Below, one piece after another: positions 1 through 7,002 of a stretch of 15,630 nt of DNA. A program made the position numbers and the translations under genes. The notes beneath the pieces were generated by a model. That model saw only the letters and a program-made list of their open reading frames with translations. It ran no database searches and was not told the DNA's origin. The DNA is from a bacterium (lineage in GTDB: Bacteria; Patescibacteriota; Minisyncoccia; UBA6257; Colwellbacteraceae): NCBI GenBank assembly GCA_021811305.1, contig JAJZPD010000015.1, positions 1 through 15,630 of the forward strand. The letters run 5' to 3'. Every line of letters starts with the position of its first letter. Positions within the stretch are counted from its first letter, which is position 1.

Positions 1-15
1 AGCGTTAATCTTTCG

Positions 16-723
16 ATGGATTCTCCGCGCCTTTCGGTAATAATCCCAACACTGAACGAAGCCAAGAGAATTCCGCTCGCCTTGCTAGAGATCGACCGCC
101 AGTTGTCGGCCGGAGATTACGGCTACGAGATTCTGGTTGTCGACCGCGGCTCGAAGGATGCGACTGTGGATATCGTCAGGCGTTTCGCTTCTTTTACAAA
201 AAAATTAAACCTATTGGAACAACCAGATGCCGGTTGGGGAGAAGCGTTGAAAAAAGGGATGCTCTCCGCCTCCGGCCAGTATCGTTTATGGCTGGACCTG
301 GACTCGGAGATCGACTTTAAGGAACTTCCCAAATTATTGGAGCACTTTCGTGCGGGTTTCGGAGCGGTTGTCGGGGTATCGGGCGCCACTACGCGCGGCG
401 GCGTGCCGGGATTTTTAATTGGACTTCCGTCCTTTTTGGGAAGAAAAGCGGCACATGCTTTGGTGGCTAAGAAAGTGCGGAACGGCCTGAGCGGATTCCA
501 GTGCTTTACCGGGGCGGCGGCCGAGATCGTTTTTCCGAAGGCGCGCCTAAAGGGTAGAGGAGCGGGTTTAGAAGCCTTGGGGATCGCGGACAAAAACGGA
601 ATCAGGATCGGAGAAGTCGTCTTGGACCGGCGCGGTGATGCGACAGACCGGAAAAGCAGCAGCGCTCCGCTTTGGGATGCGGTAAAAATAAAAATATGGC
701 TTTTAGCCGGGGCCTATAAATAA
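16..723 (+). CDS. GT2-family (polyprenyl-phosphate mannosyl/glucosyltransferase-like) glycosyltransferase
   Basis: This 235-residue protein has a GT-A fold start (LSVIIPTLNE, residues 6-15) typical of family 2 glycosyltransferases that charge a polyprenyl phosphate with a sugar from a nucleotide sugar. The nucleotide-binding motif usually written DDGSxD reads DRGSKD at 43-48, so its second Asp is Arg. A DxD-like metal site follows at 94-96 (DLD). The stretch GFQCF near 160-164 matches the GFKLF-type motif of the DPM1 subfamily. No C-terminal membrane helices are seen, so it is probably a cytosolic or peripheral enzyme with only the catalytic domain. The frame is open to the window edge, so the true start could lie upstream; no Shine-Dalgarno precedes this ATG. 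It is followed 11 bp later by greA and is probably the first visible gene of an operon with greA and lysS. The donor, acceptor and even activity are uncertain because of the altered motif. Confidence 0.75.
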   Translation: MDSPRLSVIIPTLNEAKRIPLALLEIDRQLSAGDYGYEILVVDRGSKDATVDIVRRFASFTKKLNLLEQPDAGWGEALKKGMLSASGQYRLWLDLDSEIDFKELPKLLEHFRAGFGAVVGVSGATTRGGVPGFLIGLPSFLGRKAAHALVAKKVRNGLSGFQCFTGAAAEIVFPKARLKGRGAGLEALGIADKNGIRIGEVVLDRRGDATDRKSSSAPLWDAVKIKIWLLAGAYK

Positions 724-734
724 AATAAAAAACA

Positions 735-1193
735 ATGAGCTATTTCTTGACTGAAGAAAGATTGAAGGAGCTAAAGTCGGAGTTGGGTGAATTAAAGGGA
801 ACTGCCAGACTCGAGGTGGCGGAACGCTTAAAAAAAGCCAAAGAGCTGGGCGATTTGTCGGAGAACTCGGAGTACGCGGAGGCCAAAGAAGAGCAGCACC
901 GCGTGGAGCGCCGGATCGACGAGCTGGAGGATATTATCAAGGAATCGGTTATTATTAAGAAAGGAGAGAAAAGTTCCGGAATTGTGACCGTCGGCTCTAC
1001 CGTCGAAGTAATCCGCGACAGCAAAAATATGCGCTTCTTCATAGGCGGACGGAGCGAGGCCAAGCCAGAGGAGGGATTCATCTCCAATGAATCTCCGCTG
1101 GGACGCGAACTTCTGGGGCACAAGGTGGGCGACTCGGTTACCGTGGAAACGCCTTCCGGCACCGTGGAGTACGTCGTGTCTAAAATCGAGTAA
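735..1193 (+). CDS. greA: Transcription elongation factor GreA
   Basis: This 152-residue protein has the complete GreA layout and is close to the family length of about 158. Residues 1-75 form the antiparallel coiled coil that enters the RNA polymerase secondary channel. The tip carries the signature GDLSEN followed by EY (39-47), with the two acidic residues D40 and E43 that help place the catalytic metal for cleaving backtracked RNA. From about residue 80 comes the FKBP-like domain that binds polymerase, ending with GHKVGDSV and a final beta-strand. The ATG follows the A-rich sequence AATAAAAAACAATG rather than a Shine-Dalgarno. It lies 11 bp after the glycosyltransferase and 18 bp before lysS, which suggests co-transcription. 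GreA and GreB differ little in sequence. As the only copy visible, with a GreA-type tip, GreA is the better call. Confidence 0.95.
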   Translation: MSYFLTEERLKELKSELGELKGTARLEVAERLKKAKELGDLSENSEYAEAKEEQHRVERRIDELEDIIKESVIIKKGEKSSGIVTVGSTVEVIRDSKNMRFFIGGRSEAKPEEGFISNESPLGRELLGHKVGDSVTVETPSGTVEYVVSKIE

Positions 1194-1211
1194 CACTCAA
1201 TCAATTCGCAA

Positions 1212-2660
1212 ATGTTAGACGAGCTGATCGAAGAACGAAAAAGAAAACTGCAAAGAATTAAAGAAAGGGGAGAAGATCCCTATCCGGCGCGCGTGCGGCG
1301 GGATTTCGCGATAAGCCAAGCTCTTCAGGAGTTTTCTAGCTTGGCGGAATCAGGAAGGGAGATATCCCTGCTCGGCAGAATCCGCGCCATCCGCGACCAG
1401 GGCGGGGTGGTTTTTTTAGACCTTGAGGACGAAAGCGGAACGATTCAGTTGGTCTTGCGCACTGAGACCTTCGCGGATCTGGAGTTTTGGCGCGATAACC
1501 TTGATCGCGGAGACTTCATTGAAGCTTCCGGAAAACTTTTTACGACCAAGCGCGGTGAAAAAAGCCTGGAGGTTTCCGGGCTAAAGATGGCAGTTAAATC
1601 TCTGCGCCCGATCCCGACGGACTTTTACGGCCTGCGCGACATCGAGTTGAAGCTTAGGCAAAGGTATCTAGACTTGATGACCGACCCCGAGCTGCGCGAG
1701 CTTTTTCGGAAGAAAGACCGCTTCTGGGGAGCCGTCCGCGATTTTATGAAAAATAACGGGTTTACCGAAGTGGAGACGCCGGTATTAGAAGCGGTTCCCG
1801 GAGGAGCCGAGGCGGAACCGTTCGTCACCAGGCATAAGGCTCTGCAGACGGATTTTTATTTGCGCATCTCTTTGGAAATTTCCTTGAAAAAGTTGCTGGT
1901 CGGCGGTTATGAAAAAGTTTTCGAGATCGGCCGAATATTCCGCAATGAAGGCATCGACGCCGAGCACCTTCAGGACTACACCCAGATGGAGTTTTATTGG
2001 GCGTACTCCGATTATCACGAATTAATGAAGTTCGTTGAGGGACTGTACAAGCACGCAATTCAAGAAGCGATTGGCTCGCTGACTACCACTTGGAAAGGGG
2101 AAGAGATCGACTGGGGAAAGAAGTGGCCGGTTATCGACTACTACGAGATCTTTAAAGAGAGTACTGGCTTGGATTTAAAATACGCGACCGAGGAGGAACT
2201 GTTCGCTAAAGCGAAAGAACTGAAGCTTGAGGCGACCAAGCAGCATGGACGCGGGCGCCTTATCGACTTGCTGTTTAAAAAAACCGCCAGGCCGAAGCTG
2301 ATCCAGCCTTGCTTCCTGATCGACCCGCCGGTGGACATCGAGCCTTTGGCGAAGAGAAAAGAAGGGGAACCGGATAAGGTGGAGAGGTTTCAGATCGTCG
2401 CTTGCGGAACGGAGCTGGGCAAGGGTTTTTCCGAAGCGAACGACCCAGTGGATGAAAGGGAGAGGTTTGAAGAACAGATGAAACTGCGGGCCAAGGGAGA
2501 CGTCGAGGCACAGATGCTGGACGAGGATTTTTTGGAGGCTCTCGAGTACGGAATGCCTCCGACCGGGGGATTCGGCATGTCGGAGAGATTGTTCGCGGTA
2601 CTGATGGACAGACCGATCCGGGAGATGGTGTTTTTCCCGCTTATGAAAAAGAAAAGCTGA
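1212..2660 (+). CDS. lysS: Lysyl-tRNA synthetase, class II
   Basis: This enzyme attaches lysine to tRNA-Lys using ATP. The 482 residues comprise an N-terminal OB-fold anticodon-binding domain (GRIRAIRDQGGVVFLDLED, about residues 55-75) and a class II catalytic core. Motif 1 lies around 165-200 (KNNGFTEVETPVLEAVPGGA). Motif 2 at 237-265 contains FEIGRIFRNEGID, with the ATP-binding Arg244. Motif 3 at 452-459 is GGFGMSER, with the conserved Arg459, followed by the C-terminal FFPLMK. The wording of motifs 2 and 3 (HLQDYTQMEFY, GFGMSERLF) differs from the Escherichia coli forms (NPEFT, GIGIDRL), but all catalytic positions look intact. The ATG is 18 bp after greA and has no Shine-Dalgarno. A hairpin terminator follows. 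It is likely the last gene of the operon that includes the glycosyltransferase and greA. Confidence 0.95.
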   Translation: MLDELIEERKRKLQRIKERGEDPYPARVRRDFAISQALQEFSSLAESGREISLLGRIRAIRDQGGVVFLDLEDESGTIQLVLRTETFADLEFWRDNLDRGDFIEASGKLFTTKRGEKSLEVSGLKMAVKSLRPIPTDFYGLRDIELKLRQRYLDLMTDPELRELFRKKDRFWGAVRDFMKNNGFTEVETPVLEAVPGGAEAEPFVTRHKALQTDFYLRISLEISLKKLLVGGYEKVFEIGRIFRNEGIDAEHLQDYTQMEFYWAYSDYHELMKFVEGLYKHAIQEAIGSLTTTWKGEEIDWGKKWPVIDYYEIFKESTGLDLKYATEEELFAKAKELKLEATKQHGRGRLIDLLFKKTARPKLIQPCFLIDPPVDIEPLAKRKEGEPDKVERFQIVACGTELGKGFSEANDPVDERERFEEQMKLRAKGDVEAQMLDEDFLEALEYGMPPTGGFGMSERLFAVLMDRPIREMVFFPLMKKKS

Positions 2661-2706
2661 TCGGGAACAGGGCGTCGCAGGTGCGGCGCGCCAGATAAAA
2701 ATGAAT

Positions 2707-2734
2707 AGAGCCCGGGCGCAATGCCTCGGGCTCT
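2707..2734. terminator. Bidirectional hairpin terminator between lysS and the deacetylase
   Basis: The arms AGAGCCCG (2707-2714) and CGGGCTCT (2727-2734) pair perfectly. An extra GGC/GCC pairing inside leaves a short GCAAT loop. The hairpin sits between two convergent genes, as expected for a shared terminator. The T-run is weak on the plus strand (TTCTAGTTCC) and better on the minus strand (ATTCATTTTTATC). A second small hairpin lies upstream at 2672-2689 (GCGTCGC/GCGGCGC with one G-U pair). Another covers the deacetylase stop codon at 2743-2761 (CTCCGC/GCGGAG). Confidence 0.65.
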
Positions 2735-2747
2735 TCTAGTTCCTCCG

Positions 2748-3698
2748 CTACTTAGGCGGAGCGTAATCGTACAACTGCGAGAGAGTGACCGGCTTGAGCC
2801 CTTCGGCCTTGAGGCCTTGGATAATCGCCGGTAAAGCCGCGATATCCGGCGCGTCGAAATGCATAAGAACGACGCTGCCCGGACCGGCGTGCGACAGAAC
2901 GTAATCGGCAACGATAGAAGGCGCGACATTCAACCCCTGGGATTTATAGATACCGGTGTAGGTATCCACGTCCCAGAGAGCGACGTTCAGCCCGTACTTG
3001 CCGACGATCGATCCGTATTCGGCGTCGAGTTTCTGGCTGGTGAATCCAGCCATTCCCGGCGGCCGAAACCACTGCGTGTCGTAATGGTAACCGAGCGCCT
3101 TATCGATCGCTTCCTGCCATCCGTCGATCTGGGCGGTTATCTGCGAAGGAGCAAGCTGCGTCAGCCAATCGTGGTCGTAAGTGTGATTGCCGAGCTGGAC
3201 TCCGTCCTTGACTGCCTGGCGAAATATTTCGGGATCGGCGGCGATCATGCGCCCCACCGGAAAAAAAGTGGCGGCAGCATGGTTGGCGACGAGTATCCCG
3301 AGGGCCTTTTTTACCAGCGACGGCACGAAGGCGTCGTCGATGGTAATCGCCACCTCCTTCGAGGAGGCGTTGCCTTGGTAGAAGATGACGCCGCGTCCTG
3401 CCGGAGGATCGTAGACTTTGGCAGCCTGGAGCTTGCTTAGCTGCCGCTGAAGTTCCTTGGCGTTTTTCGTCTCCTCGGCCAGTTTGGCCGAGAGTTGGAT
3501 AATCGCTTGCTGCAACTCTCCGAGCTTGACGTGGTTTTGGTCGATCTCGCTCCGAGCGCTTCGGAGTTCGCTCCGCTCGTAGGCCAACAGTATTTGAGAC
3601 GCATGTCCCCAATCGTAAGTGAACGATGTGGTGAGGAGTAGAACGGCTGAGAGAATCCACGGAACCCAGCAGAAGCCGGAACGGCGACCGTGGCGCAT
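2748..3698 (-). CDS. Membrane-anchored NodB-type polysaccharide deacetylase (CE4)
   Basis: This 316-residue protein has a basic N-terminus, one hydrophobic segment (about 11-26, signal anchor or signal peptide) and a predicted coiled coil (about 36-94). A NodB homology domain fills the rest. All five CE4 motifs are visible: the metal/base motif TIDD (119-122, with D121 and D122), the zinc histidines HTYDH (172-176), RPPG (212-215), WDVDT (242-246) and the late histidine motif LMHF (278-281, H280). The protein should therefore be active and act outside the membrane, removing N-acetyl groups from peptidoglycan or another GlcNAc polymer; the substrate cannot be read from sequence. The start is fixed by a good Shine-Dalgarno (AAAGGAGA, 3707-3714) 8 nt before the ATG. 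The gene stands alone on the minus strand between two plus-strand operons. The coiled coil may hold the catalytic domain away from the membrane or mediate oligomer formation. Confidence 0.9.
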   Translation of the reverse strand: MRHGRRSGFCWVPWILSAVLLLTTSFTYDWGHASQILLAYERSELRSARSEIDQNHVKLGELQQAIIQLSAKLAEETKNAKELQRQLSKLQAAKVYDPPAGRGVIFYQGNASSKEVAITIDDAFVPSLVKKALGILVANHAAATFFPVGRMIAADPEIFRQAVKDGVQLGNHTYDHDWLTQLAPSQITAQIDGWQEAIDKALGYHYDTQWFRPPGMAGFTSQKLDAEYGSIVGKYGLNVALWDVDTYTGIYKSQGLNVAPSIVADYVLSHAGPGSVVLMHFDAPDIAALPAIIQGLKAEGLKPVTLSQLYDYAPPK

Positions 3699-3706
3699 TT
3701 GATCAC

Positions 3707-3714
3707 TCTCCTTT
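3707..3714 (-). promoter_or_regulatory. Strong Shine-Dalgarno for the deacetylase
   Basis: On the minus strand this reads AAAGGAGA, 8 nt before the ATG. It is the only near-perfect ribosome binding site in the window and supports the chosen start. Confidence 0.75.
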
Positions 3715-3752
3715 TATAGAGGTTCAAATCTATCCCAATTAAGGATATAGAG

Positions 3753-3781
3753 ACGTTAGGCCAAGGCCTCGGTTTTGTCAA
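3753..3781 (-). promoter_or_regulatory. Candidate promoter for the deacetylase, with a dyad in the spacer
   Basis: The minus strand reads a perfect TTGACA (3776-3781), a 17-bp spacer, then TAACGT (3753-3758), which matches the -10 consensus in only three of six positions. The spacer carries a short inverted repeat, AGGCC-AA-GGCCT on the plus strand (3758-3769), which could be an operator or chance. The ideal -35 makes the site plausible; the weak -10 keeps confidence low. Confidence 0.3.
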
Positions 3782-3800
3782 AAACGACTTTTTGTGGTGA

Positions 3801-3830
3801 TTGATTTTCAGCGGGAAGGGGAGTAATAAT
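3801..3830 (+). promoter_or_regulatory. Candidate serS-ftsQ promoter
   Basis: TTGATT (3801-3806, 4/6 of the -35 consensus), an 18-bp spacer and AATAAT (3825-3830, 5/6 of the -10) precede serS. Transcription would start near 3837, giving a leader of about 65 nt. That leader contains the hairpin CCGTCA/TGACGG (3851-3856 with 3865-3870). The hairpin has no T-run, so it is not an obvious terminator. No T-box core motif was seen. Confidence 0.4.
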
Positions 3831-3903
3831 TAATGAATAGAAAATCGCTTCCGTCATAGGCACCTGACGGCCGAACAACCTAAAAAATCTTCAAAATCAT
3901 AAG

Positions 3904-5220
3904 ATGCTGGATATTAAATTCATCAGGGAGCGCGCCGACGAAGTTAAAGAAGCAATTAAGAATAAAAGGATCAGTCTTGATTTAGATGAACTCTTGCGAT
4001 TAGATCAGGAGCGCATCTCTTTGCTTCGCGAGATAGAGACTTTCAATCAGCAGAAGAATGCCATAAACGACGAGATCGCCAAGGCTAAAGGCGAGAAGGA
4101 ACGTAAGGAGTTGATCGAAAAAGGCCGCGCGCTGCGCGAGCCGGATGCGGAGAGACTGAGTGAAGTCAGGGAGAAGTTTGACGAATTGATGGCCAAGGTT
4201 CCGACCATTCCATCCCCGGACACGCCGATCGGCCGCGGCGAAGAGGATAACAAGGAAATCTTCCACTGGGGCGAGCCGAAAACATTCGACTTCGAGCCAA
4301 AAAACCATATCGAGCTTAGCAAGCGCCTCGATATCCTTGATTTCGACCGCGGCACTAAAGTCGGCGGATTCCGCGGCTATTATGTTAAAAACGACGGGGT
4401 GCTTCTCACGATGGGAATCATGATGTACGCCTTGCGGAAGATGGTGCAAAAGGGATTCAACCCGATGATTCCGCCGACGTTGGTCAAAGGATTTGCTCTT
4501 TTCGGCAGCGGATATTTCAAAGGGCTTACTTACGATCCGGCAGTGGACGAGATTTATCAGGTGGCCACTTCGGACAAAGAAGCAACCGGAGAGTTCAGCG
4601 GCGAGAAAAAGTTCTTGGTTGGTACGGCCGAACCTTCGCTCTTAGCTTATTTTGCTAACGAGACTCTGTCGGTTCGCGATCTGCCGATTAAGGTCTGCGG
4701 GTATAGCCAATGCTATCGGAGCGAAATAGGCAGCTACAGCAGGGACGTCAAAGGGCTGTACCGCGTCCACGAGTTTATGAAGGTTGAACAGGTTGCGGTG
4801 GCGGAAGCCGACGTCGAGAAAGCCAATAAATTGCAGGACGAGATGACGAACATCTCGGGCGAGATGCACGAGGAGTTGGGACTGCCCTACCGAAGGTTGC
4901 AGATTTGCACCGGCGACATGAGTCCCGGCAAGTACCGCGCCTTCGACATCGAGGCTTGGCTTCCTGGGATGAATAGGTGGGCTGAAACCGGATCAGCCAG
5001 CAACTTCCTGGATTGGCAGGCCAGAAGACTTAATGTTCGCTACACCGATGCGGAAGGAGAGAAGAAGTTCGCTTATATGTTAAACAATACAGCGCTGCCC
5101 AGCCCTAGGGTATTGATTGCTATCATCGAGAACTATCAAACTAAGGAGGGGAACATTGTAGTTCCGGAAGTGCTGCGCGAATTCGTGGGAAAGGAGGTTA
5201 TCGAACCGTCTGACAAATAA
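3904..5220 (+). CDS. serS: Seryl-tRNA synthetase, class II
   Basis: This enzyme charges tRNA-Ser (and tRNA-Sec where present) with serine. The 438 residues begin with the family's long antiparallel coiled-coil arm (about 25-100) that grips the tRNA long variable arm. A class II core follows. The TAE serine/ATP-binding motif is at 241-243. Motif 2 starts CYRSE at 270-274 and runs on to GLYRVHEF. Motif 3 lies at about 393-410 (LNNTALPSPRVLIAIIENYQ) with Arg402. The C-terminal IVVPEVLREF is typical. Compared with textbook SerRS, the stretch before TAE (residues about 198-240) is longer and has a GSGYFKG motif; its role is unclear. Length is normal for bacterial SerRS. The ATG follows a 205-bp divergent intergenic region and has only a weak AAG upstream. 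The ftsQ gene follows 7 bp later, probably on the same transcript. Confidence 0.95.
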   Translation: MLDIKFIRERADEVKEAIKNKRISLDLDELLRLDQERISLLREIETFNQQKNAINDEIAKAKGEKERKELIEKGRALREPDAERLSEVREKFDELMAKVPTIPSPDTPIGRGEEDNKEIFHWGEPKTFDFEPKNHIELSKRLDILDFDRGTKVGGFRGYYVKNDGVLLTMGIMMYALRKMVQKGFNPMIPPTLVKGFALFGSGYFKGLTYDPAVDEIYQVATSDKEATGEFSGEKKFLVGTAEPSLLAYFANETLSVRDLPIKVCGYSQCYRSEIGSYSRDVKGLYRVHEFMKVEQVAVAEADVEKANKLQDEMTNISGEMHEELGLPYRRLQICTGDMSPGKYRAFDIEAWLPGMNRWAETGSASNFLDWQARRLNVRYTDAEGEKKFAYMLNNTALPSPRVLIAIIENYQTKEGNIVVPEVLREFVGKEVIEPSDK

Positions 5221-5227
5221 AGGGGGT

Positions 5228-6076
5228 ATGCGCTATCAGAGCCGGACGAGGGAAAAGGAGCTTTTTCTAAAAAGAGTTAAAATTTACGTCGCCTCTGGCG
5301 CGGCGATTCTTCTTCTCATCGGATTTTTTTCGTTCATTTTTCACTTCCCCTTGTTTACCGTGCAAAACGTCTCGGTTTCGGGAAACTCAGTGGTTTCTTC
5401 GGCTACCATCATTTCAGCCGTCAATGCGGAACTGTTGCGGCATGGAGGGTTAAGTAGTTGGCTCGGATTGACTAACATGTGGTCGTGGGGAGGATCGGCG
5501 CAGGTAAGCGGGGCCGCGTTAAAATTCATGCCCGGCCTATCTGGGCTGAAGATCGAGAGGAATTTCTTCAGCCGCCGCGTGGTGATCAAAGTCAGCGAAC
5601 GCCCGAAAACCTTGCTGTGGTGCTTTACCGCATCCGGCTCTTGCTATTGGACGGACCGGAACGGGAGGGCTTTTTCCCGCGCCGCTTCAACCTCCTCCAG
5701 CGCGACTCCTGCCGCTTCGAGCACTTCTCTTGCTTTAATAGACATTGCTTCCTCGACTTCGCCGGAGGTCGTCGATTCATCGCGCCCCAACATTCCACTG
5801 CTCTCGACGACGCTTCCCGCGGCGCAGTACGGGAACCTTCTCGCAGTCGCGACTTTCTTGGAGAAGCTCGGTTTTTCCAATCCAGTCCTTTATTTAGATA
5901 ATCTAAGTTACGAGGAGGTTTATTTTAAAACCCCCGACAATAAAAAGATTTATTTCAGCCTGCTCTTCGATCCTTCCGATGACCTTGGCGCCGTGCAATC
6001 GCTGCTCAAAGATCCCGCTTGGAAATCAATCCAGTACATTGATTTAAGAGTGCAGGGAAGGATCTACTATAAATAA
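5228..6076 (+). CDS. ftsQ: Cell division protein FtsQ/DivIB
   Basis: This is a bitopic division protein that links early and late divisome parts. It has a short basic cytoplasmic tail (1-18), one membrane helix (about 19-38) and a POTRA domain starting at FTVQNVSVSGN (43-53) and ending near SERPK (123-127). The beta-domain signature follows: a W-TD-x-GRAF pattern at 141-149 and a later IPLL (189-192). Between these two lies a low-complexity Ser/Thr/Ala stretch (about 150-185) not expected in FtsQ, probably a flexible surface loop. The conserved ends on both sides suggest the fold is kept. Length (282) is normal. It starts 7 bp after serS, and the purine run AGGGGGT lies directly against the ATG, too close for an ideal Shine-Dalgarno. 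No ftsA or ftsZ is in this window. Confidence 0.85.
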   Translation: MRYQSRTREKELFLKRVKIYVASGAAILLLIGFFSFIFHFPLFTVQNVSVSGNSVVSSATIISAVNAELLRHGGLSSWLGLTNMWSWGGSAQVSGAALKFMPGLSGLKIERNFFSRRVVIKVSERPKTLLWCFTASGSCYWTDRNGRAFSRAASTSSSATPAASSTSLALIDIASSTSPEVVDSSRPNIPLLSTTLPAAQYGNLLAVATFLEKLGFSNPVLYLDNLSYEEVYFKTPDNKKIYFSLLFDPSDDLGAVQSLLKDPAWKSIQYIDLRVQGRIYYK

Positions 6077-6272
6077 GAGCAAAATTAAAAGCTAAAAGCG
6101 AAAAATAACGACCAACAGTTAGGCAAATTCGAAACTCTAAATCCGAAATTCTAAACAAATCACAAATTCCAAACACGAACGGGTTTGTAATTTGTAGCTT
6201 GGTATTTCGAATTTGTTTCGGATTTAGTATTTTCGTTCTTTTGCCTTTTGCACTTTTAACTTTGCGCTCTTA
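6077..6272. repeat. Long imperfect inverted repeat between ftsQ and comFC (element A)
   Basis: The whole gap between the convergent ftsQ and comFC genes folds back on itself. The outer arms are A-rich on the left (GAGCAAAATTAAAAG, from 6077) and the matching T-rich sequence on the right (ending CTTTTAACTTTGCGCTC, up to 6269). The inner arms pair ACAAATTCCAAAC (6162-6174) with GTTTGTAATTTGT (6183-6195), 12 of 13 bases, around an 8-nt loop. Between them, CTAAATCCGAAA occurs on the plus strand at 6137-6148 and on the minus strand at 6216-6227. The left arm has about 16 extra bases, so the repeat is interrupted. It could terminate transcription from both sides, but it is far longer than a normal terminator. 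Confidence 0.75.
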
Positions 6273-6986
6273 AGCTTTGGCGGCCGCCAGGCCGACGACC
6301 AGCCGCGCGCCGAATCGGTATAGGCACTTTGCCGCCTCGAACATGGTGGCTCCGGTTGTGAAGACATCGTCGACGAGCAATATTTTTTTTCCCAAAGGTG
6401 AAGACTTCGATTTGTTGTTTATCGAAAAGCAGCCTTTGGCGTTTTTTATTCTTTCTTTAGGGTCGGAGATCTTGGCTTGTTCCATGGTTGGACGCGTGCG
6501 GAGAAGAAGATCGGCGACAGGCAGGTCGGTCCTTAGGGACAATTCCCGCCCGATTAGTTCTGCCTGATTGTAGCCGCGGTCTATCAGGCGCCGGCGGTGG
6601 AGCGGGATTGGTGTAATTATAAACTCTTCCCGCCCGATTAGCCGTGCCAATCCGGAACGCTCCAAATGGCGGAAGATTAGTTCGGCCAGGGGCTTGGCCA
6701 GCAGGAAACAATCCTCGTATTTCAGGGAGTGGATAATCTTGGCGGCGAAAGGGGAGTCGTAACTAGTTCCGGCGCCGAGGATGAACACTCCTCCGGATTT
6801 TTCCCGTTGATAGGACAGCGGAATACGGAAGAAGTTTTCATTTATTTCCAAGGAGGAGAAGCAGGAAAGACAGAGAGACAGCGATTTCTCCTTGGAATCG
6901 ACTAGCTCTTTGCGGCAAACCGGGCAGAGCGGCGGAAAAAGGAGATCGAAAGCACCGGCGCAGGCTTTACTCCAAAAGGAGGGCAT
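6270..6986 (-). CDS. comFC: ComFC-family phosphoribosyltransferase (competence protein)
   Basis: This 238-residue protein has an N-terminal zinc ribbon with cysteines CPVC (21-24) and CLSC (39-42). A type I phosphoribosyltransferase domain follows, with the PRPP loop VDDVFTTGAT at 205-214. This is the ComFC/GntX layout. ComFC is needed for DNA uptake in naturally competent bacteria, although its substrate is not firmly established. The reading frame extends upstream to 7052, but those 22 extra codons fall in repeat DNA and encode an odd Phe/Cys-rich peptide. A TATAAT on the minus strand (6993-6998) ends 6 nt before the inner ATG at 6984-6986, so that inner ATG is preferred. The gene is convergent with ftsQ and divergent from the type IV pilus operon. 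That neighbourhood supports a role in transformation. Confidence 0.85.
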   Translation of the reverse strand: MPSFWSKACAGAFDLLFPPLCPVCRKELVDSKEKSLSLCLSCFSSLEINENFFRIPLSYQREKSGGVFILGAGTSYDSPFAAKIIHSLKYEDCFLLAKPLAELIFRHLERSGLARLIGREEFIITPIPLHRRRLIDRGYNQAELIGRELSLRTDLPVADLLLRTRPTMEQAKISDPKERIKNAKGCFSINNKSKSSPLGKKILLVDDVFTTGATMFEAAKCLYRFGARLVVGLAAAKA

Positions 6987-6992
6987 AACTAC

Positions 6993-6998
6993 ATTATA
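6993..6998 (-). promoter_or_regulatory. Candidate comFC -10 box giving a leaderless transcript
   Basis: The minus strand reads a perfect TATAAT. Its end is 6 nt from the comFC ATG, so the expected transcription start falls at or next to the start codon. The -35 is poor: the best is TTGCGC at 7018-7023 with a 19-bp spacer, inside repeat DNA. The site is plausible because pilM and pilT show the same close spacing. Confidence 0.4.
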
Positions 6999-7002
6999 CA
7001 TA

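Noticed and set aside
2859..3440. Plus-strand open frame of 193 codons opposite the deacetylase
   Set aside because: It is antisense to a gene with all five NodB motifs and has no domain, start signal or membrane pattern of its own.
3831..3903. T-box riboswitch in front of serS
   Set aside because: No T-box core sequence, specifier stem or terminator/antiterminator pair could be found in the short leader.
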